A stretch of DNA of 60,705 bases from Sphingopyxis granuli NBRC 100800 (GCF_001591045.1 NZ_BCUA01000017.1:1-60705), one strand, 5' to 3'. Counted from the stretch's first letter, positions 24,919 to 34,528 are shown. The notes: generated by a model not told the origin, from the sequence alone. Program-made: numbers and translations.

Positions 24919-27459
24919 ATGACACGGCGGTTCGGACGGGCGCTTTTGATCACGACATGTCTGGTGGTTCCGATGGCGAGTGCCTGGGCCCAGGATGCGT
25001 CGGATGCGGCGGAGCAGGGCGATGCGATCGTCGTCACCGGCCGCCGCGCCGCCGACCGCGCGGCGCTAGAAACGAAGCGAAACACCGACACGCAGGTCGA
25101 CGAAGTCCGCGCCGACGACGTCGGGCGACTGCCCGACCAGAACGTCGCCGAAACGCTGCGCCGCCTGCCGGGCCTCAGCGTCGCCAACGACATGGGCGAA
25201 GGACGCTATCTGACCGTCCGCGGCGTGTCGCCCGACCTGCTCAACGTGACCTTGAACGGCCAAACCGCCGCCGCGCCCGAGCCCGACTCGCGTCAGGTGA
25301 AGCTCGACGACATCCCGTCGGCGCTGATCGGCGCAGTGACGGTGTCGAAGACGCTGACCCCCGACATGGACGCCAATGCGATCGCGGGCGCCGCCAATAT
25401 CGAAACCGTGACCGCTTTCGACCGGCCGGGCACCTTCGGCAGCCTGCGCGCCGCCTATGGCAAATATGATCTGAACGGCAAGCATCCCTATGAGTTCGAC
25501 GCATCGATCGGGTCGCGCTTCGGCCCCGATCGCCAGTTCGGCTTCGTCTTCGCGCTCAACTATTCGAACCGCGAGTTCGAGGCGCAGAACATCCAGTCAG
25601 GCGGCAAGTGGGAAGAGGTGGGCGGTGAATTCGTGCCGCTGCGCCAGACTCTGCGCGACTATCACACCCGCCGTCAGCGCTATGGCGCGGTCGCCAATTT
25701 CGACTGGCGCCCGACCGACGAGGTGAAGGTATTCGCTCGCTTCCTCTATTCCAAATATAAGGACAAGGAATCGCGTCCGGGCTTCCAGGTCGACCTCGAC
25801 GAGGACGAGATCACCAACCAGACCGCGACCAGCGGCGATTTCGCCGCCGCCAAGGCCAAGCGTGCGCTGCGCTCGCGCGAGGAAAATTCGGACACATTCA
25901 CCTCGTCGTTCGGCGGTGAATTCGATCTCGGCCCGAGTTGGCTGCGCGTCGAGGGCAGCTATACCCAGGCCAACAAGCGCGACCCGCATCGCGACGAGAT
26001 CATCTTCGCGGCCAAGAAGATGACCGGGTCGTACGACCTGTCGGGATCGATCCCGCTCTATCAATCCGATCCGCCGGCGTTCGACCCGACCCAGTATAAA
26101 TTCGACGAAACAAGCTATGAACATCGCCGCGCGCGCGAGGATCTTTATCAGGCGCGCGCCGATTTCCGCACCCCGATCGGCATCGGCGACGACAGCACGA
26201 TTCAGATCGGCACCAAATATACGCAGCGGCGCAAGACCAACGACGAAGAATCAGTCATTTATGGCGGCTATGACGACGACTTCACGCTCGACCAGGTTGA
26301 GGGCGCGCCGATCGACAGCATCTTCAAGGGTCGCTATCCGTTCGGCGCAACGATCAGCCGTCCGAACGCCGACAGCTTCTTCCAGTCGAACCTCGCCGGG
26401 TTCGAGCTGGATGAGGAAGGCACCGTCGGCGACAGCCTTGCCGGCGACTATCTGATCCGCGAAAAGATTTTCGCCGCCTATGCGATGGCGACGCTGAAGT
26501 TCGGCACCTTCACCGCGATCCCCGGCGTCCGCATGGAAAAGACGAAGAGCAATTATGCGGCGAAGGACATTCTCGACACGACGACCGTCGCTGACCTCGG
26601 CAAGGATTACGACAGCTTCGGGTCGCAGAGTTACACCGATTTCTTCCCGGGTCTCAACCTGCGCTGGAATGCGACGCCGTCGCTCGTCCTGCGTGCCGCG
26701 GTGACGCGCGCGATCGGGCGGGCGAACTATGAACAGCTCGCGCCGACGACGGTCGTCAACACCAGCGACAATGAAGTCTCGATGGGTAATCCGAACCTGA
26801 AGCCGCTTACCTCGACCAACTACGACCTCGCGGGCGAATATTATATCGGGCGCAAGGGCATCGTCAGCATCGCCGGCTTCTATAAGACGATCCAGAATCC
26901 GATCTATTCGGCGACCACCGAGCAGAGCGGCACCTTTGCCGGACAGGCGCTCGTCGATGCGCAGGTGACGATGCCGGTCAACGCCGACAGCGCGTTCGTG
27001 AAGGGGGTCGAGATCAACGCCCAGACCGAGCTCAGCTTCCTGCCCGCGCCGCTCGACGGCTTCAGCATCGGCGGCAGCATCACCTTCGTGAAGTCGCGCG
27101 CGAAGGGTATCCCCGGCCGCGGCAACGAGCGGCTGCCGCTCGCCAGCCAGTCGAACCGGGTGGCATCGGCCTTCCTCTCCTATGAGAAGGGCGGGCTGTC
27201 GGCGCGCATCGCCTATACCCACCGCTCGGCCTATCTGCTCGAACCCGGCGAGGATACCGACACCGATCTGTATGTCGGCTCGTTCAACCAGTGGGACGCG
27301 CGCATCGGATACGACATCGTCAAGAATGTGACGATCTTCCTCGAAGGATCGAACCTCAACGACGAACCCTATCGCGTCTTCCAGGGCATTTCGTCGCGAA
27401 CCGACGAAGTCGAACGCTACGGCTATTCGGTCAAGACGGGCGTCCAGTTCAAATTCTGA
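24919..27459 (+). CDS. TonB-dependent receptor (Xanthomonas/Caulobacter type)
   Basis: The 846-residue receptor has a signal peptide ending SAWAQ, DAIVVTGRRAADR, and a plug with DVGRLPDQNVAETLRRLPGLS, YLTVRGVSPDLLNVTLNGQ and VSKTLTPDMDANAIAGAANI. This wording is typical of the large carbohydrate-type receptor subfamily of Xanthomonas and Caulobacter. The barrel closes with GYSVKTGVQFKF. GGAGGAGAG precedes ATG 24919. A terminator follows at 27483. It lies between the two-component genes and iolG, so inositol phosphate or a phytate complex is the likely ligand, by context only. Confidence 0.92.
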   Translation: MTRRFGRALLITTCLVVPMASAWAQDASDAAEQGDAIVVTGRRAADRAALETKRNTDTQVDEVRADDVGRLPDQNVAETLRRLPGLSVANDMGEGRYLTVRGVSPDLLNVTLNGQTAAAPEPDSRQVKLDDIPSALIGAVTVSKTLTPDMDANAIAGAANIETVTAFDRPGTFGSLRAAYGKYDLNGKHPYEFDASIGSRFGPDRQFGFVFALNYSNREFEAQNIQSGGKWEEVGGEFVPLRQTLRDYHTRRQRYGAVANFDWRPTDEVKVFARFLYSKYKDKESRPGFQVDLDEDEITNQTATSGDFAAAKAKRALRSREENSDTFTSSFGGEFDLGPSWLRVEGSYTQANKRDPHRDEIIFAAKKMTGSYDLSGSIPLYQSDPPAFDPTQYKFDETSYEHRRAREDLYQARADFRTPIGIGDDSTIQIGTKYTQRRKTNDEESVIYGGYDDDFTLDQVEGAPIDSIFKGRYPFGATISRPNADSFFQSNLAGFELDEEGTVGDSLAGDYLIREKIFAAYAMATLKFGTFTAIPGVRMEKTKSNYAAKDILDTTTVADLGKDYDSFGSQSYTDFFPGLNLRWNATPSLVLRAAVTRAIGRANYEQLAPTTVVNTSDNEVSMGNPNLKPLTSTNYDLAGEYYIGRKGIVSIAGFYKTIQNPIYSATTEQSGTFAGQALVDAQVTMPVNADSAFVKGVEINAQTELSFLPAPLDGFSIGGSITFVKSRAKGIPGRGNERLPLASQSNRVASAFLSYEKGGLSARIAYTHRSAYLLEPGEDTDTDLYVGSFNQWDARIGYDIVKNVTIFLEGSNLNDEPYRVFQGISSRTDEVERYGYSVKTGVQFKF

Positions 27460-27482
27460 TCCCTGCAGGGAGCACTGGACCT

Positions 27483-27512
27483 GGGGCCGGGGAAACCCGG
27501 CCCCTTTCTTTT
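27483..27512 (+). terminator. Rho-independent terminator after TonB receptor
   Basis: GGGGCCGGG (27483-27491), loop GAAA and CCCGGCCCC (27496-27504) form a perfect 9-bp stem with a GNRA-type loop, followed by TTTCTTTT. It sits 24 bp beyond the receptor stop. Confidence 0.9.
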
Positions 27513-27658
27513 GAGCGGCTTCGCATGTTTCGGCGACGCGGGCTTTGGGATGGGAAACGGTCGTCTGAGCCATGCACCGGTCTCCGTTCCCGCAGGCGGG
27601 ATGGGAGACGATGGCGCCTTCCGATCGAGGCCCGGCATTCCAGGAAATCCGCACAGAG

Positions 27659-27707
27659 GCGCAGAGATCGCAAAGGGGCGAGCTCTTCACCTTTGCGATC
27701 TCTGCGC
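27659..27707. repeat. 18-bp arm inverted repeat between receptor and iolG
   Basis: GCGCAGAGATCGCAAAGG (27659-27676) pairs perfectly with 27690-27707 across a 13-base loop. The gap 27513-27767 otherwise contains no convincing gene. The hairpin lacks a T-tract. It resembles dispersed GCAGAGA-type intergenic repeats of proteobacteria and may protect the 3' end of the iolG transcript. Confidence 0.55.
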
Positions 27708-27767
27708 GAATCCCCTTCGAAACGCTTTGACGGGGCAGCGGTCGATCGATCGTTGCCTGCCAGCGAA

Positions 27768-28751
27768 CTATAACAGTACCCGTTCCCCCGTCCGCGCCGA
27801 CTGCGCCGCCGCTTCGGCCAGCGCCAGCGCCGCGACGCCGTCGCGGAAATCGACGAGCGGTACAGCGCCGTCGAGGATGTCGGCGAAATGATCGGTCTCG
27901 CGCGCGTAGGCGACCGCGTAGCGATCGAGGAAGAAATTCTGGAAGCGGTCGGCGGCGGCGCCCTCTTCGCCCCACGTCTCGACCGTCGTTTCGAGCTGGT
28001 TCTGCGCCCGGATCATGCCCTTCGATCCGAAGGCCTCGATCCGCTGGTCATAGCCATAGCCGCTGCGGCGACTCGACGAGATCATGCAGAGCCGGCCAGA
28101 TGCGGTGCGCAGGATCGTCTTCGCGGTATCGGCATCGCCCGCCTCGCCGATCGCGGGATCGACGAGCACGGACGCGCTGGCAAAAACTTCCGTCACGTCC
28201 TCGCCGAGCAGCCAGCGCGCCATGTCGAAATCGTGAATGACCATATCCTTGAAGATGCCGCCCGACACTTTGACATAGTCGACCGGCGGCGGTGCGGAGT
28301 CGTGGCTGATGATGTGCAGCGTTTCGAGCGCACCGACCGCGCCGGCAGAAAGCCGCGCCTGCAATGCCGAGAAGTTCGGATCGAAGCGGCGGTTGAATGC
28401 CAGGAACAACCGCGCGTCCAGCGCCGCGAACCGCGCCGCCGATTCGCGCGCGGCGGCCAGATCCTGATCGAGCGGCTTTTCGCAGAAGATCGCCTTGCCG
28501 GCCTCGGCAGCGGCGAGGCTGTAGGGAAGATGGGTGTCGGTCGAACTCGCGACGACGACCCCCGCGACCGCCGGATCGGCCAGCGCTTCCTCGATTGTAG
28601 AGACGCGCGCGTCATATTGCGCCGCGATCGTCGTCGCCGCCTCTGGAAAGGGATCGACGACCCGCGTCAGCCGCAGGCGCGGGTTGGCGGCCAGGTTCGC
28701 CGCATGGATTTTGCCGATCCTGCCGGCGCCGATCAGTGCGATGTCGTGCAT
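27768..28751 (-). CDS. iolG: Inositol 2-dehydrogenase (Gfo/Idh/MocA family)
   Basis: The 327-residue NAD-dependent enzyme oxidises myo-inositol to 2-keto-myo-inositol. It has the Rossmann motif GAGRIGKIHAANL, VVDP after strand 2, the EKP triad member in FCEKPLDQDL, and the catalytic segment GGIFKDMVIHDFDMARWLL with Asp and His as in known inositol dehydrogenases. GGAAGAGGA stands before ATG 28751. It is divergent from the RpiR-type regulator, with three operator-like sites between them. The other pathway genes read away on the plus strand. Assignment as IolG is supported by family motifs and by the complete iol set beside it. Confidence 0.93.
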   Translation of the reverse strand: MHDIALIGAGRIGKIHAANLAANPRLRLTRVVDPFPEAATTIAAQYDARVSTIEEALADPAVAGVVVASSTDTHLPYSLAAAEAGKAIFCEKPLDQDLAAARESAARFAALDARLFLAFNRRFDPNFSALQARLSAGAVGALETLHIISHDSAPPPVDYVKVSGGIFKDMVIHDFDMARWLLGEDVTEVFASASVLVDPAIGEAGDADTAKTILRTASGRLCMISSSRRSGYGYDQRIEAFGSKGMIRAQNQLETTVETWGEEGAAADRFQNFFLDRYAVAYARETDHFADILDGAVPLVDFRDGVAALALAEAAAQSARTGERVLL

Positions 28752-28767
28752 TCTATCCTCTTCCGGT

Positions 28768-28868
28768 TGAAACCATATTCCATGTCTATATAGTATGGAA
28801 TATATATTCCATAGCGTGGAATGGGCCGCAGGGCGACAGTTGCGTTACAAGTTTTGAACAGATATTCC
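28768..28868. promoter_or_regulatory. Three GGAA-N6-TTCC-type operators between iolG and iolR
   Basis: The central site GGAA-TATATA-TTCC (28797-28810) is exact and sits in a perfect 20-bp palindrome, TATGGAATATATATTCCATA (28794-28813). Flanking sites are TGAA-ACCATA-TTCC (28768-28781) and TGAA-CAGATA-TTCC (28855-28868), each with one mismatch. The Sinorhizobium meliloti RpiR-like repressor IolR was reported to use GGAA-N6-TTCC (recalled). Autoregulation and control of iolG are likely. Confidence 0.8.
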
Positions 28869-28898
28869 GTTTTTTCGGATGAATGGGGGAGAATATAT

Positions 28899-29771
28899 TT
28901 GACCGACGTCCCAACTGCCCCCGCCTCGGCGGAGGAATTGCGCGCCGAGATCGTGAGCCGCTACGAGACGCTGAGCAAGCGGCTCAAGCAGATCGCGCGC
29001 TATATCCTCGACGAACCCAACGACATTGCGCTCGAAACGCTTGCGGTGATCGCCGACCGTTGCGGCGTCCAGCCCTCGGCGATCGTGCGCTTTGCCAAGA
29101 GCTTCGGGTTCGAGGGTGCGAGCCAGATGCAACGACTGTTCCGCGACGGTCTGCTCAGCAACAACGCCGCGCTCGGTTATTCGGAGCGCGTCCGCCAGCT
29201 CGATCAGGCAACCAGCGCCAGCGATATCGAGCCCGCGAACCTTCTCTCCGAATTTGTCGAGGGCAACAGTCTCGCGATCCAGAATCTGTTGCAGACGGTC
29301 AGCGGCGCCGACATGCGCGCGGCGGTCGATTTGCTGATGGCGGCCGATACCGTGCATGTCGCGGGCTTTCGCCGCTCCTTCCCCGTCGCCTCCTATATCG
29401 CCTATTCGCTGCTCCAGGCGGGCAAGCGCGCGGTGTTCATCGACGGAGTCGGAGGTCTCGGGCTTCAGCAGGTGCATGCGATGGGCCCCGACGACCTGCT
29501 GATCGCGATCAGCTTTCACCCCTATTCGGAAGAGACGATCGCCGTCGTCAATGCCGCCCGGGCGAGCGGCGGCCGCGTTCTCGCGATCAGCGACAGCCTG
29601 GTAAGCCCGGTCGCCAAGCCCGCAGAGCAGGTTCTTCAGATTCGTGAGGCAGAGGTGCGGAAATTCCGTTCTCTGTCCGCGTCGATGTGTCTCGCGCAGG
29701 CGCTCGTCATCAATTTTGCCTTCGAGGCGACACGCGCCGACGGTGAGGCACGCGAGGACGGCTCGGCATAG
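28899..29771 (+). CDS. iolR: RpiR/MurR family transcriptional regulator (IolR-like)
   Basis: This 290-residue regulator has an N-terminal HTH_6 domain (about residues 10-85: LSKRLKQIARYILDEP, LETLAVIADRCGVQPSAIVR) and a C-terminal SIS sugar-phosphate-binding domain (about 125-265: VHVAGFRRSFPVASYIAY, ISFHPYSEETIAVVNAA). I chose TTG 28899 because GGGGGAGA lies 8 bases upstream and the next residues match the family; the open frame extends further up without similarity. It stands between iolG and iolC, the classical place of IolR. The inducer is likely a phosphorylated late pathway intermediate, as in known IolR systems. Confidence 0.9.
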   Translation: MTDVPTAPASAEELRAEIVSRYETLSKRLKQIARYILDEPNDIALETLAVIADRCGVQPSAIVRFAKSFGFEGASQMQRLFRDGLLSNNAALGYSERVRQLDQATSASDIEPANLLSEFVEGNSLAIQNLLQTVSGADMRAAVDLLMAADTVHVAGFRRSFPVASYIAYSLLQAGKRAVFIDGVGGLGLQQVHAMGPDDLLIAISFHPYSEETIAVVNAARASGGRVLAISDSLVSPVAKPAEQVLQIREAEVRKFRSLSASMCLAQALVINFAFEATRADGEAREDGSA

Positions 29772-29823
29772 CCATTTCATTTCTGGCGCCGTGTGAAACA
29801 TATGTTGCAAACATTCTAAAAGT

Positions 29824-29837
29824 GGAATAAGCGTTTC
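29824..29837. promoter_or_regulatory. IolR-like operator before iolC
   Basis: GGAA-TAAGCG-TTTC has one mismatch to GGAA-N6-TTCC and ends 13 bp before the iolC start, where bound repressor would block the promoter or early elongation. Confidence 0.6.
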
Positions 29838-29850
29838 AGGCCAAGGAAGG

Positions 29851-31806
29851 ATGGTCTCGAAAACGATGGCGCAACAAGGGCAGGAACGGGGCGAAGAGGA
29901 CCGGCTTGACGTCGTCACGCTGGGGCGCGCGGGGATCGACCTTTACGGCGAGCAGATCGGTGGGCGGCTCGAAGATATGGCGAGCTTCGCCAAATATATC
30001 GGCGGCAGTCCCACCAATACCGCGGTCGGCGCGGCGCGCCTCGGTCTTCGCGCCGGGCTGATCACCCGCGTCGGCGCGGATCATTTCGGCCGCTTCATCG
30101 TCGAGGAGTTGAACCGCGAGGGCGTGGTGACGGACGGCGTCCGCACCGACCCCGACCGGCTGACCGCGCTTGCGATCCTCGGCATTCGCGATCCCGACAC
30201 CTTTCCGCTGATCTTCTACCGTGAAAATTGTGCCGACATGGCGCTTTGCGCCGGCGACATCGATCCCGACTTCGTCGCTTCGGCGGGTGCGCTGCTGATC
30301 AACGGCACCCATCTGTCGCAGCCGGGCGTGTTCGATGCGAGCATCAAAGCCGCGACGGTGATGAAGGCCGCCGGGGGGCGCGTCGTCTTCGACATCGATT
30401 ACCGCCCGGTGCTCTGGGGGCTTGCCGGCAAGGACAATGGCGAGGATCGCTTTGTCGCCGACCAGGGCGTCACCGAAGCGTTGCAGCGTGTCCTGCCGCT
30501 CTGTGACCTGATCGTCGGCACCGAAGAGGAAATCCATATCCTTGGCGGCTCGACCGACACGCTCGCGGCGCTCCGTGCGATCCGCGCGAACAGTTCCGCG
30601 CTGCTGGTCTGCAAGCGCGGCGCACAGGGATGCGTCGCCTTTCCCGATGCCGTTCCCGCGTCGCTCGATGCCGGAATCGTCGGTCGCGGCTTTCCGATCG
30701 AGGTGTTCAACGTGCTCGGCGCGGGGGATGCCTTTATGGCGGGTTTCCTGCGCGGCTGGCTCAAAGACATGCCGCTCGAAAAATGCTGTGAAATCGCCAA
30801 TGCGTGCGGTGCGCTCGTCGTGTCGCGGCACGGCTGCGCCCCGGCGATGGCGTCCTGGGACGAGCTTCGGCATTTTCTCGGCGGGCAATGGCCGCACCGC
30901 CTGCGCGAGAGTGCAGAGCTCGAACAACTGCACTGGTCGACCAATCGCCACGGCGAGCGCGACGAACTGACCGTGCTCGCGATCGATCACCGCAGCCAGT
31001 TCGACGACCTGCTCGCCGAGCTCGGCGAAAGCGACGAGGCGCGGATCCATCATTTCAAGAATCTCGCGCTCGAGGCGCTTCATCGGATGGGGGCTGGCGA
31101 CCCCAATTACGGCGTTCTGCTCGACGGCCGCTTCGGCGCACGCGCGCTGGAGGCGGCGGCCGATCATCCCTATTGGATCGGGCGGCCGATCGAGGTGCCC
31201 GGATCGCGCCCGCTGCTCTTCGAAGGATCGCCTGACGTCGGCATGACGCTGCGCGACTGGCCGACGAACCACGTCGTCAAATGCCTCGTTTTCTATCATC
31301 CGGACGATGATGCCGAAATGCGCGCACGGCAGGATCGGCAGTTGCTGCGCCTCTTCGATGCCTGCCGTCGCACACGCCACGAATTTCTGCTTGAAATCAT
31401 CGCGTCGAAGCACGGTCCGGTCGACAGCGGCACGATCGCCTCGGTGATCGATCATGTCTATTCGCTCGGCATCTATCCCGATTGGTGGAAGCTCGAACCG
31501 ACGACCGATGCCGCCGCTTGGGCCGCGAGCGAGGCGGCGATATTGCGCCACGATCCGCTCTGCCGCGGCATCGTCCTGCTCGGCCTGTCGGCGCCGCGGG
31601 ACGAAGTGCTCGCGGGCATCGTCGCGGCGGCGCCTTTTTCGCTGGTCAAGGGCTTCGCGGTGGGGCGCACCATCTTTCACGATGTCGCGCAGCAATGGCT
31701 GACGGGAGCGATCGACGACGAGGCCGCCATGACCGCGCTCGGTGAAAATCTGCGCGTTCTCGCCGATGGCTGGCGCGCGGCGCGCCGTGCTAGGGTGGCG
31801 GCATGA
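29851..31806 (+). CDS. iolC: 5-dehydro-2-deoxygluconokinase fused to DUF2090 aldolase-like domain
   Basis: The 651-residue protein has two parts. Residues 10-340 are a PfkB/ribokinase-type kinase: KYIGGSPTNTAVGAARLGL near the N-terminus and NVLGAGDAFMAGFLRGW with catalytic Asp293. It phosphorylates 5-dehydro-2-deoxy-gluconate. Residues 350-650 are DUF2090, now usually described as a 2-deoxy-5-keto-gluconate-6-phosphate aldolase-like domain (LAIDHRSQFDDLL, GPVDSGTIASVI, GIYPDWWKLEP). No separate iolJ aldolase is present, so the fusion may carry both steps. ATG 29851 follows AAGGAAGG closely; ATG 29866 is an alternative. It overlaps iolD by ATGA. Confidence 0.93.
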   Translation: MVSKTMAQQGQERGEEDRLDVVTLGRAGIDLYGEQIGGRLEDMASFAKYIGGSPTNTAVGAARLGLRAGLITRVGADHFGRFIVEELNREGVVTDGVRTDPDRLTALAILGIRDPDTFPLIFYRENCADMALCAGDIDPDFVASAGALLINGTHLSQPGVFDASIKAATVMKAAGGRVVFDIDYRPVLWGLAGKDNGEDRFVADQGVTEALQRVLPLCDLIVGTEEEIHILGGSTDTLAALRAIRANSSALLVCKRGAQGCVAFPDAVPASLDAGIVGRGFPIEVFNVLGAGDAFMAGFLRGWLKDMPLEKCCEIANACGALVVSRHGCAPAMASWDELRHFLGGQWPHRLRESAELEQLHWSTNRHGERDELTVLAIDHRSQFDDLLAELGESDEARIHHFKNLALEALHRMGAGDPNYGVLLDGRFGARALEAAADHPYWIGRPIEVPGSRPLLFEGSPDVGMTLRDWPTNHVVKCLVFYHPDDDAEMRARQDRQLLRLFDACRRTRHEFLLEIIASKHGPVDSGTIASVIDHVYSLGIYPDWWKLEPTTDAAAWAASEAAILRHDPLCRGIVLLGLSAPRDEVLAGIVAAAPFSLVKGFAVGRTIFHDVAQQWLTGAIDDEAAMTALGENLRVLADGWRAARRARVAA

Positions 31807-33638
31807 GCGGGCATGTACGATTGACGATGGCGCAGGCGCTGACGCGCTGGCTTGCGATGCAGCGGGTCGAGGTGGACGGCGTCGAATTGCCCTATTTCGC
31901 CGGCATGTGGGCGATCTTCGGCCATGGCAATGTTGCGGGGATGGGCGAAGCGCTCGCCGGGATGGAAGACGCGCTTCCGACGTATCGTGCGCATAACGAG
32001 CAGGGCATGGCGCATGCCGCGATCGCCTTTGCCAAGGCGAGCCGCCGCCGCCGCGCGATGGCGTGCACGACCTCGATCGGTCCCGGCGCGACGAACATGG
32101 TGACCGCGGCGGCGCTCGCGCACGTCAACCGGTTGCCGGTGCTTTTCCTGCCGGGCGACGTCTACGCAAGCCGCCGTCCCGACCCGGTGCTTCAGCAGAT
32201 CGAGGATTTCGCCGACGGGGCGGTGAGCGCCAACGACTGTTTCCGTCCGGTGTCGCGCTATTTCGACCGCATCACGCGGCCCGAACAGATCATCGATGCG
32301 CTGCCGCGCGCGATGGCGGTGCTGACCGACCCGGCGCTCTGCGGGCCAGTGACCCTCGCGCTCTGTCAGGATGTGCAGGCCGAGGCCTATGATTATCCCG
32401 AGAGCTTCTTCGCCCCGCGAATATGGCGTTCACGCCGGCCGCGTCCCGACCGTGCAGAACTGAATAATCTCGTCGAAGCGATCCGCACCGCGAAAACGCC
32501 GCTGATCATCGCGGGCGGCGGTGTCCTCTATTCGGAGGCCGAAGGAGTCCTCGCCGACCTCGCCGCACGGACCGGCATCCCGGTCGCCGAGACGCAGGCG
32601 GGGAAGGGCGCGCTCGTCTGGGATCATCCGCAGGCGCTTGGCAGTATCGGCGTGACCGGGACGAGCGCCGCGAACGCCGCTGCCGAAGCCGCCGACCTGA
32701 TCGTCGGGGTCGGAACCCGGCTGCAGGATTTCACTACCGGGTCGCGCACGCTTTTCGCGGGCAAGCGGTTGGTGCAGATCAACATTGCGGCGCCCGACGC
32801 GATCAAGCAGGGCGCCGAAACGGTCGTCGGCGATGCGCGTGAGACACTCGAAGCCTTGGCGGAGGCGCTGGCTGACTGGCAGGTCGATGATAGGTGGCGC
32901 GCCGCGAACCGCGACGCGGTCGCTGAATGGAACGCCGCCTGGGACGCCGCGACAGCGCCAGTCAATGCGCTTCCCTCCGACGCGCAAGTGATCGGCGCGG
33001 TGTGGCGGCAGGCGGGGGACGACGCGACCGTCGTCTGCGCCGCGGGCGGCCTGCCCGGCGAACTCCACAAGCTTTGGCGGACCCACCGCCCCGGCGGCTA
33101 TCATGTCGAATATGGCTTCTCGTGCATGGGCTATGAGGTCGCGGGCGGACTAGGGGTCAAGATGGCCGATCCGGCGCGTGACGTTTATGTGATGGTCGGC
33201 GACGGCAGCTATCTGATGCTCAATTCGGAGCTGGCGACCTCGGTGATGCTCGGGCGCAAGATCACCGTCATCCTGCTCGACAATCGTGGCTATGGCTGCA
33301 TCAACCGACTGCAGCAGGGGACGGGCGGGCGCCCGTTCAACAATCTGCTCGCCGATGCGGCGCACGAAATCCTGCCTGACATAGACTTTGCGGCCCACGC
33401 CCGCAGTCTCGGCGCCGCGGCGGAGAAGGTCGGCGGCATCGCCGAACTCGAAGCCGCGCTCGTTCGTGCGAAGCAATCGCCGAAAAGCTATGTGATCGTC
33501 ATCGACACCGATCCCGCGATCACCACCGAGGCGGGCGGCCATTGGTGGGACGTCGCGGTCCCCGAAGTGTCGGCGCGCGCCGAAGTGCAGGCCGCGCGCC
33601 GCGACTATGAAAATCGAATCGACGGAGGCAGGACATGA
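31803..33638 (+). CDS. iolD: 3D-(3,5/4)-trihydroxycyclohexane-1,2-dione acylhydrolase
   Basis: This 611-residue thiamine-diphosphate enzyme opens the cyclohexane ring to 5-deoxy-glucuronate. Three ThDP-fold domains are clear: an N-terminal Pyr domain with the activating Glu in YRAHNEQGMAHAA, a central domain with IIAGGGVLYSEAEG, and a C-terminal PP domain with GDGSYLMLN (GDG at 466-468) and LLDNRGYGCINRLQ. Length matches IolD. It overlaps iolC by four bases (ATGA) and iolE by four (ATGA), so translation is coupled along the operon. Confidence 0.96.
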   Translation: MSGHVRLTMAQALTRWLAMQRVEVDGVELPYFAGMWAIFGHGNVAGMGEALAGMEDALPTYRAHNEQGMAHAAIAFAKASRRRRAMACTTSIGPGATNMVTAAALAHVNRLPVLFLPGDVYASRRPDPVLQQIEDFADGAVSANDCFRPVSRYFDRITRPEQIIDALPRAMAVLTDPALCGPVTLALCQDVQAEAYDYPESFFAPRIWRSRRPRPDRAELNNLVEAIRTAKTPLIIAGGGVLYSEAEGVLADLAARTGIPVAETQAGKGALVWDHPQALGSIGVTGTSAANAAAEAADLIVGVGTRLQDFTTGSRTLFAGKRLVQINIAAPDAIKQGAETVVGDARETLEALAEALADWQVDDRWRAANRDAVAEWNAAWDAATAPVNALPSDAQVIGAVWRQAGDDATVVCAAGGLPGELHKLWRTHRPGGYHVEYGFSCMGYEVAGGLGVKMADPARDVYVMVGDGSYLMLNSELATSVMLGRKITVILLDNRGYGCINRLQQGTGGRPFNNLLADAAHEILPDIDFAAHARSLGAAAEKVGGIAELEAALVRAKQSPKSYVIVIDTDPAITTEAGGHWWDVAVPEVSARAEVQAARRDYENRIDGGRT

Positions 33639-34528
33639 CGATCCGCTGGGGCGTGAGCCCGATCGCCTGGTGCAACGACGACATGCGCGAACTGGGCGGC
33701 GACACGACGCTCGACGAACTGCTCGCCGATGTCCGCGACATCGGCTTCGACGGGGTCGAACTCGGGAACAAGTTCCCGCGCGATCCGGAGTTGCTTGCGC
33801 CGATCATGGCGAACTATGGCCTCGACATTGTCGGCGGCTGGTATTCGTCGAACCTGCTCGTGCGCGATGCCGATGCTGAAATCGAGGCGCTGTCGAAGCA
33901 TCTTGCCTTGCTCGAATATATGGATTCGAGCGTCTTCATCCTCGCGGAAACGTCGAACGCGGTGCATTGCGACCGCTACGGCAGCCGGCTCGATACGCAT
34001 CCGGTGCTTCCCGCCGCCGACTGGAAGCGGTTCGGCGAGCGGCTGGATACCGTCGCGCGCTTCATCAACGATCGCGGGCTGCGCTTCGCCTATCACCATC
34101 ATCTCGGCACGGTCGTCGAGACGAAGGATGAACTCGAACGCTTCTTCGACGCGACCGGCGACCATGTCGGTCTGGTGCTCGACACGGGGCATGCGCTGTT
34201 CGGCGGGATCGAGCCCGTCGACGTGATCAAGGCGCGCCCGGAGCGCGTCGCGCACGTCCATTGCAAGGACGTCCGCACCGCCAAGTATGACGAATTCCGC
34301 GCGAACGGCACCAGCTTCCTTAACGGTGTCGTCGGCGGCATGTTCACCGCACCCGGCGACGGCGATTACGACTATGCGCCGTTCATGCGTGCGCTTGCCG
34401 ACATGCACTATTCGGGCTGGATCGTGATCGAGGCCGAACAGGATCCGGCGATCGCCAACCCCCGCGACTATAGCCAGCTCGGCCTCGACACGCTGAAGCG
34501 GCTGGCGCGTGAGGAGGCGCTGGTCTGA
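33635..34528 (+). CDS. iolE: Myo-inosose-2 dehydratase
   Basis: This 297-residue TIM-barrel enzyme dehydrates 2-keto-myo-inositol to the trihydroxycyclohexanedione used by IolD. The start IRWGVSPIAWCNDDMRELGGDTTL is the IolE signature. FAYHHHLGTVVET, LVLDTGHALFGG, HVHCKDVR and GWIVIEAEQDP supply the His, Asp and Glu ligands of the divalent metal. It lies between iolD (ATGA overlap) and iolB (TGATG overlap). Length and motifs fit the family exactly. Confidence 0.96.
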   Translation: MTIRWGVSPIAWCNDDMRELGGDTTLDELLADVRDIGFDGVELGNKFPRDPELLAPIMANYGLDIVGGWYSSNLLVRDADAEIEALSKHLALLEYMDSSVFILAETSNAVHCDRYGSRLDTHPVLPAADWKRFGERLDTVARFINDRGLRFAYHHHLGTVVETKDELERFFDATGDHVGLVLDTGHALFGGIEPVDVIKARPERVAHVHCKDVRTAKYDEFRANGTSFLNGVVGGMFTAPGDGDYDYAPFMRALADMHYSGWIVIEAEQDPAIANPRDYSQLGLDTLKRLAREEALV

